Source: Favolaschia claudopus
Taxonomy: Eukaryota; Basidiomycota; Agaricomycetes; Agaricales; Mycenaceae
Direction of reading: 5' to 3'
Length of the DNA: 64,000 nucleotides
NCBI GenBank assembly: GCA_037176885.1
Contig: JAWWNJ010000175.1
Span: forward strand, 1-64,000
Shown here: positions 42,214 to 54,608 of the stretch, in pieces
Position numbering within the stretch: position 1 is the first letter of the stretch
How the letters are laid out: every line of letters begins with the position of its first letter
The notes under the pieces: model-generated
What the model was told of the DNA's origin: nothing
Databases searched by the model: none
What the model saw: the letters and a program-made list of their open reading frames with translations, nothing else
Program-made: the position numbers and the translations under genes

Positions 42214-44659
42214 TCACGTCGTCTACGAGTGCGTTTGACACATCGCTCTTCTCATTCTCCCCAGTATGTATCTGTCGAGCTCCCACTGGCAGTCTGGCAG
42301 CAATTTTAAAACAAAGAACTTGGATTTCGGCGTCGATATTGATAATGCGCGTGCGGTCGGCTGCAAGAATGGAGTGCTCTGCTTTTGTATGGGTAGATGT
42401 GCTTCAGGCTCTCAGTCGTCGGGAAGGAATGTAGCCACAGCCAGGACCCAGGTCCACCATGTGAGTTGGCGGAGAGTTGAAGAGCCATGAAGTGCTTTAG
42501 GGCCAGCCGTCAGCGGCTCGGCCCGGCCCTCCGCATCATACATCCATTCCTTCCCCCTTCAACTCCGCCAATCGTGCTGCTACCTTTGCTTTCCCAACAA
42601 CTGTGTGGGTTCTGCACCAGAGAGGCCACGAGTGGCTCGTCTTTGTGGCTTGCAGGCGTTGAGGACCATCGTCGATGCGTCTTGACTCTTCCGTTACTGT
42701 GCACTTTCCTATAGCCTTTTCCTGACAAGTGCTTCCCTCAAGGATCTGTCGCTTTCGAGCGCATCATACATCAACATTCTCTTCCCGTCTGGCCCGCCAT
42801 CGCTGCCTTAGACGCGGAACCCGGACTAATAACTCTTGTCATCCTTCCTCCGAGTCGGCGCTGACATCCCCAGCCCCTCATCTGTACTCGAACCATCGCC
42901 TTCACCAAGCAGCCGAGCCGCACAATGTCTTCGCTTTTCGTCTGCAAATGCATTCAGCGCACCATCATCACGCTAGCACTCCAGGAATGACAGCAGGGTG
43001 TTGAGCTAAGAAACGGCCTCGATAAATTCATTCACTAACTGTGACTCCTTTGACTTGCGCAATGGCACGTCCGCTCTATGTAGGCTGCCGACAGCAATCA
43101 GCTCATTGACGTCAGTGTATATGTGCTCCCGTTGGAGCCAGGCTTGACACCATACGCGGAATTGACCAGACATCCCGGAGGAGCTCTACATCTATGAGCA
43201 ATATGTGCCTCGCTTAACTTGGATCGGGAAGGGGGTATTCGAAAGTACGTCTCTCCCCTTCATCTCAGATCTGGCACTCTTGCTGACAACACACAAAGAT
43301 CCCCTGCAACCGACTGCAACCGACCGCTACACAGTCACCTGCGCAAGGCGTGGACCAAGTCCCTTCAGCGTCTCCGGACCTCATTTTGAATGCCAGCTCA
43401 GTGCTCATCGGGGAACCCTCCTTTCTCGACATCGACATCGATCCCCTCCACAACCTCATGTCCGCCCAATTCCTTATACTTACGCACAAGCACGGCGAGG
43501 GTTTCGTCGGCCACGACCAAGGGCTCAGCGCTCAGCTCGCGCACTGCACACACACGCGACACTGCGTGCCGTGTCGTCCTCCAATTCCTCCTCCACGCCG
43601 CACGCGCAGGCTAACCCTCAAATGACTCTGGATGGCAGTCTGCAATCACGACCTCTGGCCTCAGCATCCGACTTCACATCGTCGTTCATCCTTGCCCGCT
43701 CCTGGTTGTTCCGCCGCTTCAGCCTGACGGAGGACGTAAAGGAGCATATTATTGAGACGACCGTTGTTACCCTCGCGCAACCATCCACCCACGACCCATA
43801 TACACCTCCCTCAGCACTTTCCTCATCCAGCAAGGCGCTCGCGGGGTCGTGTCAGGTGGTGCTATCCATAGTCTCGGAGCCCGTGCGGGCGTGAAGGAGG
43901 AGCTTGGGGGAGTTGGGGATGGAGAATCGGGGCGCAGGTGTCGAAGGAAAACTACTGCCGCCGGCGCCGGCGACGAAGAAGGACGATAAGTGTATGCGGA
44001 GGGTAGATGGGTCGACCGCATTCAAGGCGCATCGGGATTGTGCGGATGTCGCAGGAACGCGTGGAGGAGGATTGCGGTGAGGACGGGGCGGATCGCGGCG
44101 CAGGCGGCGCAGGAAGAACACCGCCGCTGGCGCCGGCGACGAAGCAGGACGATAAGGGGATGCGGAGGAGGGCGGGGCGGAGGTTTACGCTGATATGCAG
44201 AGACGAGGTGGGTGGATGTCGGAAGCTCCATGTCATTCGCGATCTTCATTCCCGGCGAACTCAGCGCTCGAAGACGTAGATGCAGCACCTAGTGGACACG
44301 CGAGCGCGCCCGCCGCGAGGGCCCCGGTCAAAGTACACCAGTATGACACAATCGTCGTTCGCGTGGTGGATTCCTCGGATTGGATAGTCCTGCATGCACA
44401 ATGCACATTTAGCGCTTCGAACGACGCAAGTTATAGCACCACATGATATTTCGGTCATCCGCGACGTATACAGTATATGTATGAGATATTGATAGGATGT
44501 ACAGAATAGTGATGTGGCCTATCGTAGGTAATGGCGAGCAGTAACGGTGAATGTCGGACTAGTTCAGAATGAAATCCAGAGACATGACTTGCTTGGCTGT
44601 ACGCCGTGGCTTCAGTGGTCTGAGACTCGGCTTCGGTTGCGCCTGAAAGCGTCTCAGTG
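42214..44659. other. 2.4-kb region without a recognisable gene
   Basis: Frames up to 229 codons exist (for example 43205-43894 plus), but composition and lack of motifs or splice structure do not support a gene. A diverged 44-bp direct repeat lies at 43957-44000 and 44122-44165. Confidence 0.4.
43957..44165. repeat. Diverged direct repeat, offset 165 bp
   Basis: Both copies share GGCGCCGGCGACGAAG and AGGACGATAAG followed by ATGCGGA, with a few substitutions. It lies in GC-rich DNA without a supported gene. Confidence 0.6.
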
Positions 44660-45743
44660 TCATTGCGGCGGCTTGAAGGGAGGAGTATTACATACCTCGA
44701 GCTTGATCAACGGCATATGTGCTCCTACCTCAAGCTTGACCAACGGGATCGAGGGCATATGAGATTCTTGTCCTTGGGACATAGTCTGGCAAGAAGTCAG
44801 CCATGGTAAAGACGAGGAAGAAAGCTCAGACCTCGGATGGGCGAAGAGGTAGAGTAATAGCCGAATTGACGAGGGTGGGAGGCGGCACGAACTGGTTGGT
44901 GATATCTGCGATGAATTGAGTCATTGAATGCTGGTCAGAGTAGGTCGACGTACCGCCAAGGGCAGGTCTATTATTGACCGCCTTTTTGCCTTTGTCGGTT
45001 TTCGTATTCAATCGCGGGGCTTTTACAGTCTTTCCATTTGTCGTCCTGTAACGGAATATCAACTGCCATCTTGGAGCGGGACAGGTCGAGATGTACTTCG
45101 GTCTGATAACCTTCAAAGCTTCCTCGGCGAAGAAACCGTAATGTCGTTCGAACCAGGGCTTGATACGAAAAAGGCTGAGAGAGGGCCCGTGGCATAGATG
45201 GTGTGCGCCGAGATAGACGAGGAGGGACTTGTGATCGTCCAAGATGGGGATGAAGGTATCGTGGAGCGGGCATTCTAAGCAGTTGATGGAGTGACCGGTG
45301 GCGGTGACCAGTGCTTTGGAGGTTGCTGGCGAGGTCAGTACTTCTCCGATCAACTGTAGGGATTTGCTCGAGGTTAGCTTGTTGGACGAAAAGAGCTGGA
45401 CTAGGCGTGCCTTCCATTCTTCGTCCGTGGCCTCAAGCTTAATTGAGGAGGACGTTCGCAGATGGGTGAAGACAAGCAGCTGCAGTAAGCTTGAACCTTC
45501 GGCTTCGAGTTGCTCGGTGGACCAAAGACTGAGACAGGTTGCGAACTTGCGAGGCAGAGCATCGAAGGACCAGAGCTTTCTCTTGAGAAATTCGGCTGTT
45601 TTCATGGCGCGGAGGACACGAAATTGAACCGCAGCAGAGCTGGGGAGACTCGGGGTATTTTCGTCAACGGCGAGTTTGTCTGATGTAGCTTGCATCGTTG
45701 ATTTTGATTGTGAGCCAGAAAGTGAAGCAAGAAGTGAAGGCAT
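44660..45743 (-). CDS. Unrecognised protein, two exons
   Basis: Main exon 45743-44832, intron 44831-44786, last exon 44785-44660 to a TGA. The body is a mixed helical protein (FLKRKLWSFDALPRKF, SLLQLLVFTHLRTSSS, LLVYLGAHHLCHGPS, RIKPWFERHYGFFAEEAL), then a Lys-rich stretch and a short C-terminus with two PLVKLEV-like repeats. I chose Met 45743; the frame is open further upstream to 45977, but that part looks like 5' leader. No family is recognised. It is divergent from the nucleotidyltransferase-like gene, 374 bp away. Confidence 0.55.
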
Positions 45744-46117
45744 TGGCGAGATGATATTTCGGCGAGTCTTGAAGCACTGAGATCGAGAGAGAGATGCTGA
45801 GCGGGCGGGATATTGAGCAAAACTATCGCCGTCTTGAGGTATAGGGAGATGATGGTGGTGGAGGACAAGAGTCAAAGCGTTGGTCACGCTGTGACTGATG
45901 GCGTTTTTATTCTTCCTCTTCACCCGATGTTCCGCTTTGATATTGCATATATGCTTTGTTACTATTGTCTCAGCCATTGCTTTGACCTTTCCTATAAATT
46001 CAGAGCGAATTTCGACGTGTTTTAGTACCCTTTCTGTGCCCCTCAGCGCTTCTAACGGTTCAGCTGCTTAAAATCCACCGACCAGCTGTGTTCCTGTCCT
46101 GAACTTGCCGCACTCAC

Positions 46118-48702
46118 ATGGCAACATGCTCAAGCCCACCTCTACGCTACAGCCCCCCTCCGCCGCCTACGCCTCCGCCTCCAGAAATCTACTGGAACGG
46201 CTCCTCGCAGCTGGCACGAGAATTCATCGAAAACAGCGTCCAAGCCCACGAGCAGAATCAGCGCAAGCAGGCTGATGGTGTAGCTAATTCGGTGCCTCGT
46301 TTGATTGACTTGGTGGCAAATCGACTGGCTGCTACCGCAGACCTTGATACCATTCAGACTACGCTCAATGCTATTGCGCATGCACCAGCGATTTTGCAAA
46401 ACAATATTCACCAGTGGCATGCACTCCCGTACACCATCATGCGCCGAACGCTTCTTCGCCTCTTTTATGAGGGTGCCCAGGAAGGAACGGAGTGGGAACA
46501 TTCCACGTCTGACGAAACTCAAAACAAGATAGATGAATGGTGCGTTTAAATTTGATATCCGAACGACGACAACTGTAACACCACGATTCATCCCACTTCA
46601 ACACAGGATTCTGCAGAACGAGAAACACCTCAACAACTCGACCTCCGATTGGCAACGTGGTCTGGTCACCCTGGATGACGCCGACCACGTCTTCCCCGAC
46701 TACGTTCTCACGAAATTCCGTCGCACCATCAGACGGCCGAATTCTCTCCCTGGATTCACTATTCTTTCCCTCGCCACTCAAACGTCTATTGCTATTCAGC
46801 CCTCCACCGCCGCATTCGCAGAGAATTTCTCGCTCATCTCGCAAGGTTTGCTGAAGAATCTAGACTGGAGCAACCTCTTCACCGCTGGCGGGATCGTCCT
46901 CGCATCGCTCACCCTTCAGACGTTGTACGACGCTCCGACATGGTGTAGAAACTCTGACATCGACATATACGTCTACGGTCTCTCTCCAACCGAAGCCAAC
47001 AAGAAGATTCGTCACATCTTCGACACGTTCACGGCGAATCTGCCTCCGGGAACGCGCACATTTGCGGTGCGGAACACGAAAACCGTCACTTTCTACGCGA
47101 AATATCCTCTCCGTAGAATCCAGGTTATTCTCAAGCTCGTGAAGTCCCCACGAGAAGTTTTGCTAAATTTTGACCTTGACATCTGTGCGATGGGCTGGGA
47201 TGGTTCCAAGCTATGGATGCTTCCTCGCGCTGCCAGGGCTCTTGAGAGTGCGTTCTACCTTTACGATGGGTCTACAGCATTGCTGACTGACAATAGCTGG
47301 AGCGAATGTCTTCACGATGAATCTCATCTACGGCCATTACCTTGCCGAACGGCGCGAAACCCAGCCTCAGCGGTACGCATTTTGCCTCTCTTCTGATCAA
47401 CGTTTCTTATCATCACACAGAGTGTTCAAATACGCCGGCCGGGTTCGTTTTCCTGTCCATTCGAATTTCTCCATTTTCTGAACTTTCTCTCCCTCCAGGG
47501 ATATGGACTGCGCTTTCTTCCTTCCTATATCGCATCTCTGCGAAACTCTGCAGCTCCGCAGGACCTCGAGCGTATTGCAGAAGACACTGAATATCGGACT
47601 CGCGATTGGTTAGTCCAAACCTTCGGCTATCCCTCTGAATCTTTCTGCATATCCATTTTCCCTGGATATCCCCTGTCCGGATTCGCTGCACTGATGCGAC
47701 CAACGATCTTGTGGGGAATGGGAAGGGCGGGCGAGCTTCTGTATGTTGCTTCGAATTTTCAGACGACTTTTTCATCAACTCATTCAACCATCGTTAGTGT
47801 CAATGAAACGTATTGGAGTACTTCATCTTATGAAGATAGGGTACGAATTCTTTTTGTATCGGTCAAACTAAATTTATTCCTGACTTATTTGTTTTCAACA
47901 GCCTGCTCAGAAGTCCGACCCAGAGTACGTCTTACTTTGGAATGGTTCCGCACTGAACGCTTACCTCTCCACAATCTTTTGGCAGATTTCCATGGAACAA
48001 AGACTTTACTATCACTGGATATCTCACGCACATTCACGAATGCAACGCCAAAGAAACTACAGCATGGATCCTGAGCGATCCAGATCGCCTTGAGCGGCAT
48101 GGCATACACAGCATGAGCGGGTTCGAAATTGCTGACGCGGTGCAGCGTCTCTCGGGAGCTCCCACGGTTGAACTCTTGTTGCATCCCCAGTATGATTTGC
48201 GCCTTCCGGTCATCCTGCCTTGCAACTTCGTTCTGTACGCAAACGAACTTGTTGCCCGAGCACAAGCACTCGCTGGCTTGCAGCTCTGCCAGTGCAAAAT
48301 TCTGGAGCCCGCAATTCCGGATCATAGCTTCATAGGTCGTTCTGACGAAGAACAGGAGGGTTTATTTGTGTGGCGGATTACCCCGGAGATGATGTGGCAG
48401 CGGCTCGACCGCAGGGTCGACGAGTGGGTGCTCTATTCTGCGTGTTCTTCTGCCGCTCATTCATTCTTGGTAGAGTTTTCGAAGTACTGCAAGCCTTTCG
48501 CCGAACGAATGGACACCTAGGCGAAGAGATGTTGCAAGCCGGACGGTTTCGCGACGAACTTGTCAAGGCTGGGACTCGCAGGAGACAAGATCCAGAATTC
48601 GAATCTTTTGGGCGGTGGGTCGGACGGTCTCCGCCTGCGCTCAGAGAGCTTCCGCGTCGGGAGGAATTCGATGAATCGGACTCAGAATCGGACTCGGACT
48701 GA
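46118..48702 (+). CDS. Nucleotidyltransferase-fold (Pol-beta-like) protein
   Basis: The start MATCSSPPLRYSPPPPP is Pro-rich. Several exons join in frame (46118 to about 46539; next from about 46607). Around residue 250 is LFTAGGIVLASL followed by CRNSDIDIYVYGL: the Gly-Gly and DxD pattern of the Pol-beta nucleotidyltransferase fold. A later FDLDICAMGWDGSKLW offers the third acidic residue. This arrangement is found in a basidiomycete-expanded family of unknown role. Downstream blocks are GYGLRFLPSYIASL and ITPEMMWQRLDRRVDEW, and the C-terminus ends in a Ser/Asp/Glu tail (DESDSESDSD). A short intron near 48466-48524 is needed to reach the TGA at 48700-48702. No disruption was seen. Nucleotide transfer is inferred from motif spacing only. 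Confidence 0.6.
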
Positions 48703-49041
48703 TTCTATGCAGACTGTGCTTGGGAGCACACCATCCTTACTCAAACGATTCTTTGTGTATGTCAACGCGAAAGGTTATTACTATGCATACTTGCTCTTCG
48801 GGATTGAAATACAAAATTAATTACGTGGAGACAAAAAAGGATCAATCAAGTTCCTAAGGCTGCTGCGATTACAACTTAATACGAGATGAAAAAAGGGAAG
48901 TCGGCTCCACTTCTCCCGATCGCTGAAGGTCCTTGTTGCATGCTACGGAATTCTCTTGGTGTCTGCGGTTTTAACTTAGCTGGCGTCCAGTCCACAGCGA
49001 AGCTACTCGATATATACTAGTGATTTTTCTCGACTCATGCG
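48703..49041. other. Intergenic, nothing recognised
   Basis: This is the 3' flank shared by the convergent nucleotidyltransferase-like gene and the F-box pseudogene. Confidence 0.5.
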
Positions 49042-50170
49042 CTAAGGTAGCGGTCTCCGCGCCGAGTCACCAATCTTCGACGCTGATATGCATGTAGCGG
49101 TGGGGACAAGAGTGTGGTAGCGTTCTAATGGGATAGATATACCCCCATGATCGTACATGATGCACAGTCGATCAAGTGTGCAGGTGGAATTGGAAATGAA
49201 AAACGAGAGCGTTCGTAAACGATGTTCGCCGAGAGACCGTTCGAAGACCTCAAGATGGCGAAGTGCAGGTGTAACCAAAGAACGAATTATCCGATCATCC
49301 GCGACGCCAATATCAATGTCCACAACGAGTGAATCCAGGTGTGGGAGGCGGATTTCAGGCAGTGCATTATTATCGAGCTCTTGGTTGCTTATGAACAGTT
49401 TGCAGTATACGAGGCTGGGAGTTGTGCAGAGAATTCATCCAGATAACACCAATACATGCTTAACGATGTCAATTGCTGCCATGGCAATTCGACACCTGTG
49501 CATGCGTCGTGCGATAAGATGGCTGAACGCAGGAGAGGAGCGGATTTAACTTTGAGGACAGTCATTATGTCCAGAAAATCCAGTCGTAGGTGACACAGGA
49601 GGGGCATTGAGCTGTCCAATAGAGAATGATAAGTGAAAGATCCTGGGTCCGAGTCACCGACTGTGACGGTCAAGTGCTCCCAGCGTGTGCGCTGCGAGAT
49701 AAGATTCGAGAGTGCGCTCGACCAGGGCGCGGTCATGTACTCTTCGAATGGCAGAACCACGTCAAGAGAGAGGGGATAGCAACCAGACCGCGTCAGCCAC
49801 GCGTCGAGGAGGTGGTCTATCCCGACATGACTTCGTGGTAGATAGATCGCCCTCCAGAGTTGGGGAATAGACAGCGCTATATCACGCCATTGGGAGCAGA
49901 TGTGGGTGAGAAGAGTGGGCGAATAGAACCCAGTCATTTCAGAACAGAGGGGATAGGTGGGTAGAAACTGCAAAAATATCTCGATGGTGATTTCATTCGG
50001 CAAAGTCAAGACTGGGTATTTGTACGCGTCGATTCTTGCCTGAGCTGCAGCCTTCTGAGGCCGCAATTCGGCCACAGTATCCTCTAAACCTGCCCAATGA
50101 CCCAGATCTTCGGATTCGATCTGTGCATCGATTCCGCGATTTGACGATCTCCGGCTTGAAGCATACTGGA
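49042..50170 (-). pseudogene. F-box protein gene with frameshifts
   Basis: From about 50080 the frame reads YKYPVLTLPNEITIEIFLQF, PTLLTHICSQWRDIALS, then LRR-like sequence to LTSLSMYWCYLDE. There the continuation (TPSLVYCKLF, LPEIRLPHLDSL, SLVTPALRHLEV) is in the next frame, so a one-base change sits near 49440. At the 5' end the leader (LQAGDRQ, then DAQIESEDLG) also needs a frame change near 50140. Compared with the intact gene at 59962 it is otherwise full length, so decay is recent or the breaks are sequencing errors. Confidence 0.7.
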
Positions 50171-50296
50171 TAATTGCACGACTTTCGAAGGGCGGAGTTT
50201 TGATGAGGCATGCACAACTTCGTATAATATCCTTCGTCTTTCCTCCAGGGTAGGCCTGAGGTGCACTCGAGCGTTGAGATCGTCGCAGTTTTGGAA

Positions 50297-50312
50297 AGAA
50301 GCGTAAACCCTA
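50297..50312. promoter_or_regulatory. Telo-box (AAACCCTAACCCC) upstream of F-box genes
   Basis: AAACCCTAACCCC occurs here and, inverted, near 63382-63394 in the other duplication arm; GTTAGGGTT also lies near 59783. It sits between the divergent F-box genes. AAACCCTAA is a known promoter element in other eukaryotes; a role here is inferred. Confidence 0.35.
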
Positions 50313-50467
50313 ACCCCAAACGCAGTGACGTCGACGGTGCCTCTGCTTCCCAACTTGTTCCCAACTGCTTCCTGCCTTTCTTACCACCATACACTCCGAG
50401 TCCGGGCACAGGGTCCTACTAGGCTACTGTGCTCGTCGGCGGACACGGAAGCTTACATTCCTCCGTC

Positions 50468-51592
50468 ATGACCTCTCTTGTGACCGACAGTGCTCGTATT
50501 CTGGATATCGACACCGAAATTTCCCAATTCGAGCGACCTGTCGCCCCACTGCGTCTTGAGAAAGTCTACCCTGTTCTATCGTTGCCCAATGAAATCGTAT
50601 CCGAAATCTTCATCCAATTTTTACCAGCGTACCCCAATCGCCCTCCACTTACCGGATTGCGTTCGCCTACTCTCTTGACCCACATCTGCTCCAAGTGGCG
50701 ACATATAGCTCTCGCCAACCCTGCACTTTGGAGGGCACTTATCTTGCGGCTTCCTTCACCGTACGACGTCAACGCTATTAGCCGTCGATTCCACTTGGCT
50801 GAAACCTGGCTTTTGCGGACAGGATGCTGTCCACTTTCTGTCGAGATTGACGAGTGGAACGCTCATTTGACGCAGGAGCAATCTCAGTATTCGTTCATGG
50901 CTTCTCGACGAGAACGCTGGGAGCATCTTGAATTCAAAGCCATGCGTGTCAATCTCGCCTTATTTGACGGCTCCCTCCCTCTCCTCCGGTACCTACGTCT
51001 AAAACTCAGCCTAGCCTCGGCCAACATCACATTACATGGTGCCCCCCTTCTACGTTCAGTTGCGCTCACCGGTTTTGCCTCGTCTTGCGTCACTTTGCCG
51101 TGGACCCAATTGACCTCACTCGCGTTGGAAAGTGTTTTTCCAGCTGATTGTATGCGAGTGCTGCGAAAGACCCCAAACCTGTTGGATTGCAAGCTCGGGA
51201 TCTTCGATAAACTCTCCATTGGACCCTATACAGCGCAAGATATTGGTGGACAAACGCCAGTCTTGCTTCCACATTTGCACTCTCTCGCGCTGAATGGTAC
51301 GGGAACCGTCACAGGATTCCAGTTCAGGGAGAACTCAATCATGAGCTATCTCATACTCCCCTCGCTCAGCCGTTTGGAAGCCCTCGACCGTGCCATCGGG
51401 AAGCATCCCCCCTCTGTCCTATCATCTTTCATCTCCAGGTCCGCATGCACATTGAAGGAACTGTGCATCACATACGACGACCACCTCGTCATCGAATTAT
51501 CTGAGTACCGTCTCGCTTTCCCTTCCATTCCCGAGCTGTCTTCGCGGCCGCGAAGGGCCAAACGTGACGGCAGTAATGACGAGGACTGGTGA
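50468..51592 (+). CDS. F-box protein with LRR-like C-terminus, intact
   Basis: A single exon of 374 codons. The start MTSLVTDSARILDID (50468) is shared with the inverted copy at 63261, which supports it over the upstream Met. The F-box is YPVLSLPNEIVSEIFIQF, then SPTLLTHICSKWRHIALANP, followed by a leucine-rich beta/alpha region (LRYLRLKLSLASANI, APLLRSVALTG, LPWTQLTSLALES) and a closing SEYRLAFPSIPEL with a charged tail. F-box proteins are substrate adaptors of SCF ubiquitin ligases; the target is unknown. The family is strongly expanded in agaricomycetes. This is the intact parent-like copy of the inverted duplicate. Confidence 0.85.
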   Translation: MTSLVTDSARILDIDTEISQFERPVAPLRLEKVYPVLSLPNEIVSEIFIQFLPAYPNRPPLTGLRSPTLLTHICSKWRHIALANPALWRALILRLPSPYDVNAISRRFHLAETWLLRTGCCPLSVEIDEWNAHLTQEQSQYSFMASRRERWEHLEFKAMRVNLALFDGSLPLLRYLRLKLSLASANITLHGAPLLRSVALTGFASSCVTLPWTQLTSLALESVFPADCMRVLRKTPNLLDCKLGIFDKLSIGPYTAQDIGGQTPVLLPHLHSLALNGTGTVTGFQFRENSIMSYLILPSLSRLEALDRAIGKHPPSVLSSFISRSACTLKELCITYDDHLVIELSEYRLAFPSIPELSSRPRRAKRDGSNDEDW

Positions 51593-53044
51593 GTAGACTT
51601 GCTCTTCGATAGCTGCCCACTCACTGATTGTTTTCTCGAGAATAGAGCATTTGATCCATAACAATGTCTTGGATGAAGCATGATCGTTCATGCTTCAGCT
51701 GTATATGTACGCCGAGTCCCACCATCTCTCTTAAAGTAACTGACCTGGCCTAGCGTCCTTGGCGTCAGGATACATCATAAAAGACCCTGGGTCGTCCTTG
51801 CGCTCTCGCCATCGAAGTCGCTCGAAGAGGGCTCCTATAGCACCTATCCTCATACTTCGCTCTCCCTCGCCCCCAGATTTACGGTCTCGCCTCGCTGTTC
51901 GTTCCCCATTCCCCGCACCAGACTGAGCTTTCCGTCTGGAGCCAGTGCTACTCCAACTTCAAAGGGTAGCTTCTTACTTTCGATCTCCACATTGTCTGCC
52001 CGGCCCCTTATTTCGGGCTGCCGATGGGCGACCTCACGAGTGCGGGAAGCCGCCACCGTGCTCTCTCTTCCTACTATCCTTTTCGAAGCATGCTCTGGAG
52101 TCCCATACGCCTGCGATGGATCACGAATCACTCGTCATCAATGATACATCTCGGTGGGGCTGCGCTTGTCGGCGGTGAAGGGCAATATGCAGACAGTTGT
52201 TGAGTGGGTGTGCGTACGATGGTGGTCGAGGATGTTGAGGGCCAGCGTGCACGAGAGGCGCGGCAGCTCTGACGTCTGAGACGGAGCACACGACGGAGGC
52301 GGAGTGGTGCGCCGCTAGTGTTTCTCAAAGCTACTTGCCTGCCAAGACCCTGGAAACCAGGGTCTCTATTGGGCACCTACCCGACCAGCGGAACGCGACA
52401 AGTGGGCGCGTACTGTACCTGTGCCCCTGCGTCTCTCGGCGGTCCGCAGGAGCAGCTTAGGCGTATGAGGGATGGCCCCGAATTTGTATGCGGTTACTGT
52501 CGAGTCTTTTGCTTGTTCTTTTGATTTCCGAAATGTAGTCACAATTATCTTTCTTGCTCCGCATGCGCATATCAGTCAGAACCTTCACTCGCAGTGCTTG
52601 GCGGCTTTCGTAGTAAATACACCATTATCCTTGTTTGCAGAACGAGAATTTTTCGCGATGCGTCACACTTAGTCACACTCTATTTTCCCGCTGCTCGCGA
52701 CGCACTTAGAAACAAAGGCTCTGATTTGCTGCGCTTTCCCTTTCCCTCAATCCTTTGGCTCCTTTCAACCAAACTGCGATTGCGGGCAACTCGGAGAACT
52801 TAACAGTCGCTTCTTGGTCGCTTCAATCCGAGTCATTCATTATTGATCATGAATGCACTGCTGCTTCGTTGGAGCTGAGCATTCAAGAATGGCCATTGTC
52901 ATCGTCGATTCAAAGTCGAGATAAAGACGATTCTTTTAAGTCTAGAAACGCCGGAGCACTCACCACAAAGAATTCGAGCACAGTATAAAACCGACCACTG
53001 GGAGTCTGCTACCTTGCTACTGGAATCGCTTTGCTTCGACTAAC
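51593..53044. other. Flank of the F-box gene: duplicated DNA, no gene supported
   Basis: 51593-52330 belongs to the inverted duplication; conserved stretches (VVVED-like and PRTRLS-like frames) exist in both arms but frames are broken in both. 52331-53044 is AT-richer promoter DNA of the next gene. Confidence 0.45.
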
Positions 53045-54608
53045 ATGAATCCCCTCAAACCCTCTGCTCTTGCTGCTGTGGAGGATTGGAAGGCGTTCGA
53101 ACCTGATGTGAAGGGATATATCCCGCCTCAAGAGCTTCAGCTTTGGCCTGGCTGCATCAGTATCGAGGTGCGTTGTGTCGTGCCACTGACACCACCCACT
53201 CAAAGCCGTTGCTGCCCCACAGGATCAACTTCGGAAATTCACCTCTGCAGACTTCATGCGAGGCAATGATGCACCTATTATCGCTGCCGCCGCCTCGATC
53301 GCGTTTCCCCTTACAAAACTCGTCATTGAAGAGGAAACATTTTCTCTGCCTTTATCGCCTCGAGATGTTGCTTTCTTGTCTGGAAGGTCTATCGCCGGAC
53401 GGATTAGTGTGCCAGCAGCACAGGTGCGTATCCAAGTCTGGTATAATTGTCTCTGGCACCGAACACCCATATTTCAGGTTTCACTCTCAAATAACAGAGC
53501 AACACAGATCATCTCAGACCGGGTGTCAGATGGTGTACGCAATATCAAAGCTTTGGGTCAGCACCAGGAAATCCTTGAAAGTCTAGATATATTCAAGCCT
53601 GGTTCCCACCAACTCAAGTTCGTTCCATTATGCCATATCACACACTTAATGAGTTCAAACTCACTAAACAGAACGGTCGCCCAAGACAAGCTCCACTTTG
53701 CCAACGTCTTCGTGATACTCCCGACCTTTACGGATGCTATCGATATCTGCGCATTTGCGACCCACGAGTCGGCCGTCAGCCAGGTCCAGCTGTCGAAAGA
53801 TCTCAGTACAAGGGTCAGCGCCATAGCTGTCTACACTGGTGTCTCCGACCTTCGTCTTGAGGTCTCAGCCGGCGAAGCAGTTTGTTTAGTTTACAGTGTA
53901 TTCGCCCCGTCCGAGACTCCACCCTCCCTCATTCCCAGCCTTTACAACCTTTCTGGCTCATTGCCTCCCTTGCGCGATGCGTTTTGCCTGTGGAAACACA
54001 AGCTTCTTTCCGGCCAAGATGCACCTCCCCTCACCATCTTTTTCCTCGTTCATTATCCTAAACACGCGCAGAAGTTCAAGAATAAAGACGCCACCCTCCT
54101 TTGCCATATCGCACCCTTGGCCAAGGCATACGGCTTCAATCTGCATGTTGCACGGTTGAATCTCACTCGGTCGACGAGACAGGAGGTACAGCACGAATAC
54201 AAAGACTATCTCGGGTTGGACAGTGAATATGACGGCGAGGACTTGACGATGTCGAAACACGCCAAAGAGAGGTACTCAGTTGGAGAATTAACTGATCTTG
54301 GAGAAGAGCGATTAAAGAATGATGTGTTGCTAAAGCTTGCTATAGAGCAGGTGAAGGGTGATGCTTATTTTCGGAAGCAGATTCGACGTCTTCGTTACAT
54401 CGAACGACACGAGATCGAGGATGACGGGGTACGTCTTTCCGTTGTTCTCCACTGCTTTGAACTGACTTTGGTGTGATTAGTGCTATTTTGCGACGGTGAA
54501 CTATGAGCATAGTGCGTTCAACTTTCAAATTCTATGTGGAAGATCTATTACTGAACTCATTCACTTTCAGTTTACGCAGTCCAAGTCTTGTTGCTCGTCC
54601 CGACCTGA
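53045..54608 (+). CDS. Degenerate 2OG-oxygenase-like protein, tandem copy 1
   Basis: Five exons (53045-53167, 53223-53423, 53508-54428, 54481-54511, 54571-54608) give 437 residues. Order: VKGYIPPQELQLWP, NDAPIIAAAASIAFPLTKL, SLPLSPRDVAFLSGRSI, LDIFKPGSHQLKF, FVILPTFTDAI, VYTGVSDLRLEVSAGEAVCL, LRDAFCLWKHKLL and LLCHIAPLAKAYGFNL. The layout follows a basidiomycete family of prolyl-hydroxylase-like 2OG-Fe(II) proteins, but the HxD and distal His expected near the GSH and VSD positions are not present, so it would be a pseudo-enzyme. That assignment is inference from pattern, not a search. A 31-nt exon is shared with copy 2. The genes are tandem, same strand. Confidence 0.55.

Larger units (their letters stand above)
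50287..52330. repeat. Inverted duplication, left arm
   Basis: Similar by eye over its whole length to the reverse complement of about 61430-63404: telomere-like box, leader, complete F-box gene, and about 700 bp of 3' flank. Divergence is moderate with many small indels. It ends near GTTTCTCAAAGC at 52320. Confidence 0.75.

Noticed and set aside
43205..43894. Plus-strand frame of 229 codons
   Set aside because: His/Pro/Ser/Arg-rich sequence without domains; other frames over the same DNA are equally open.
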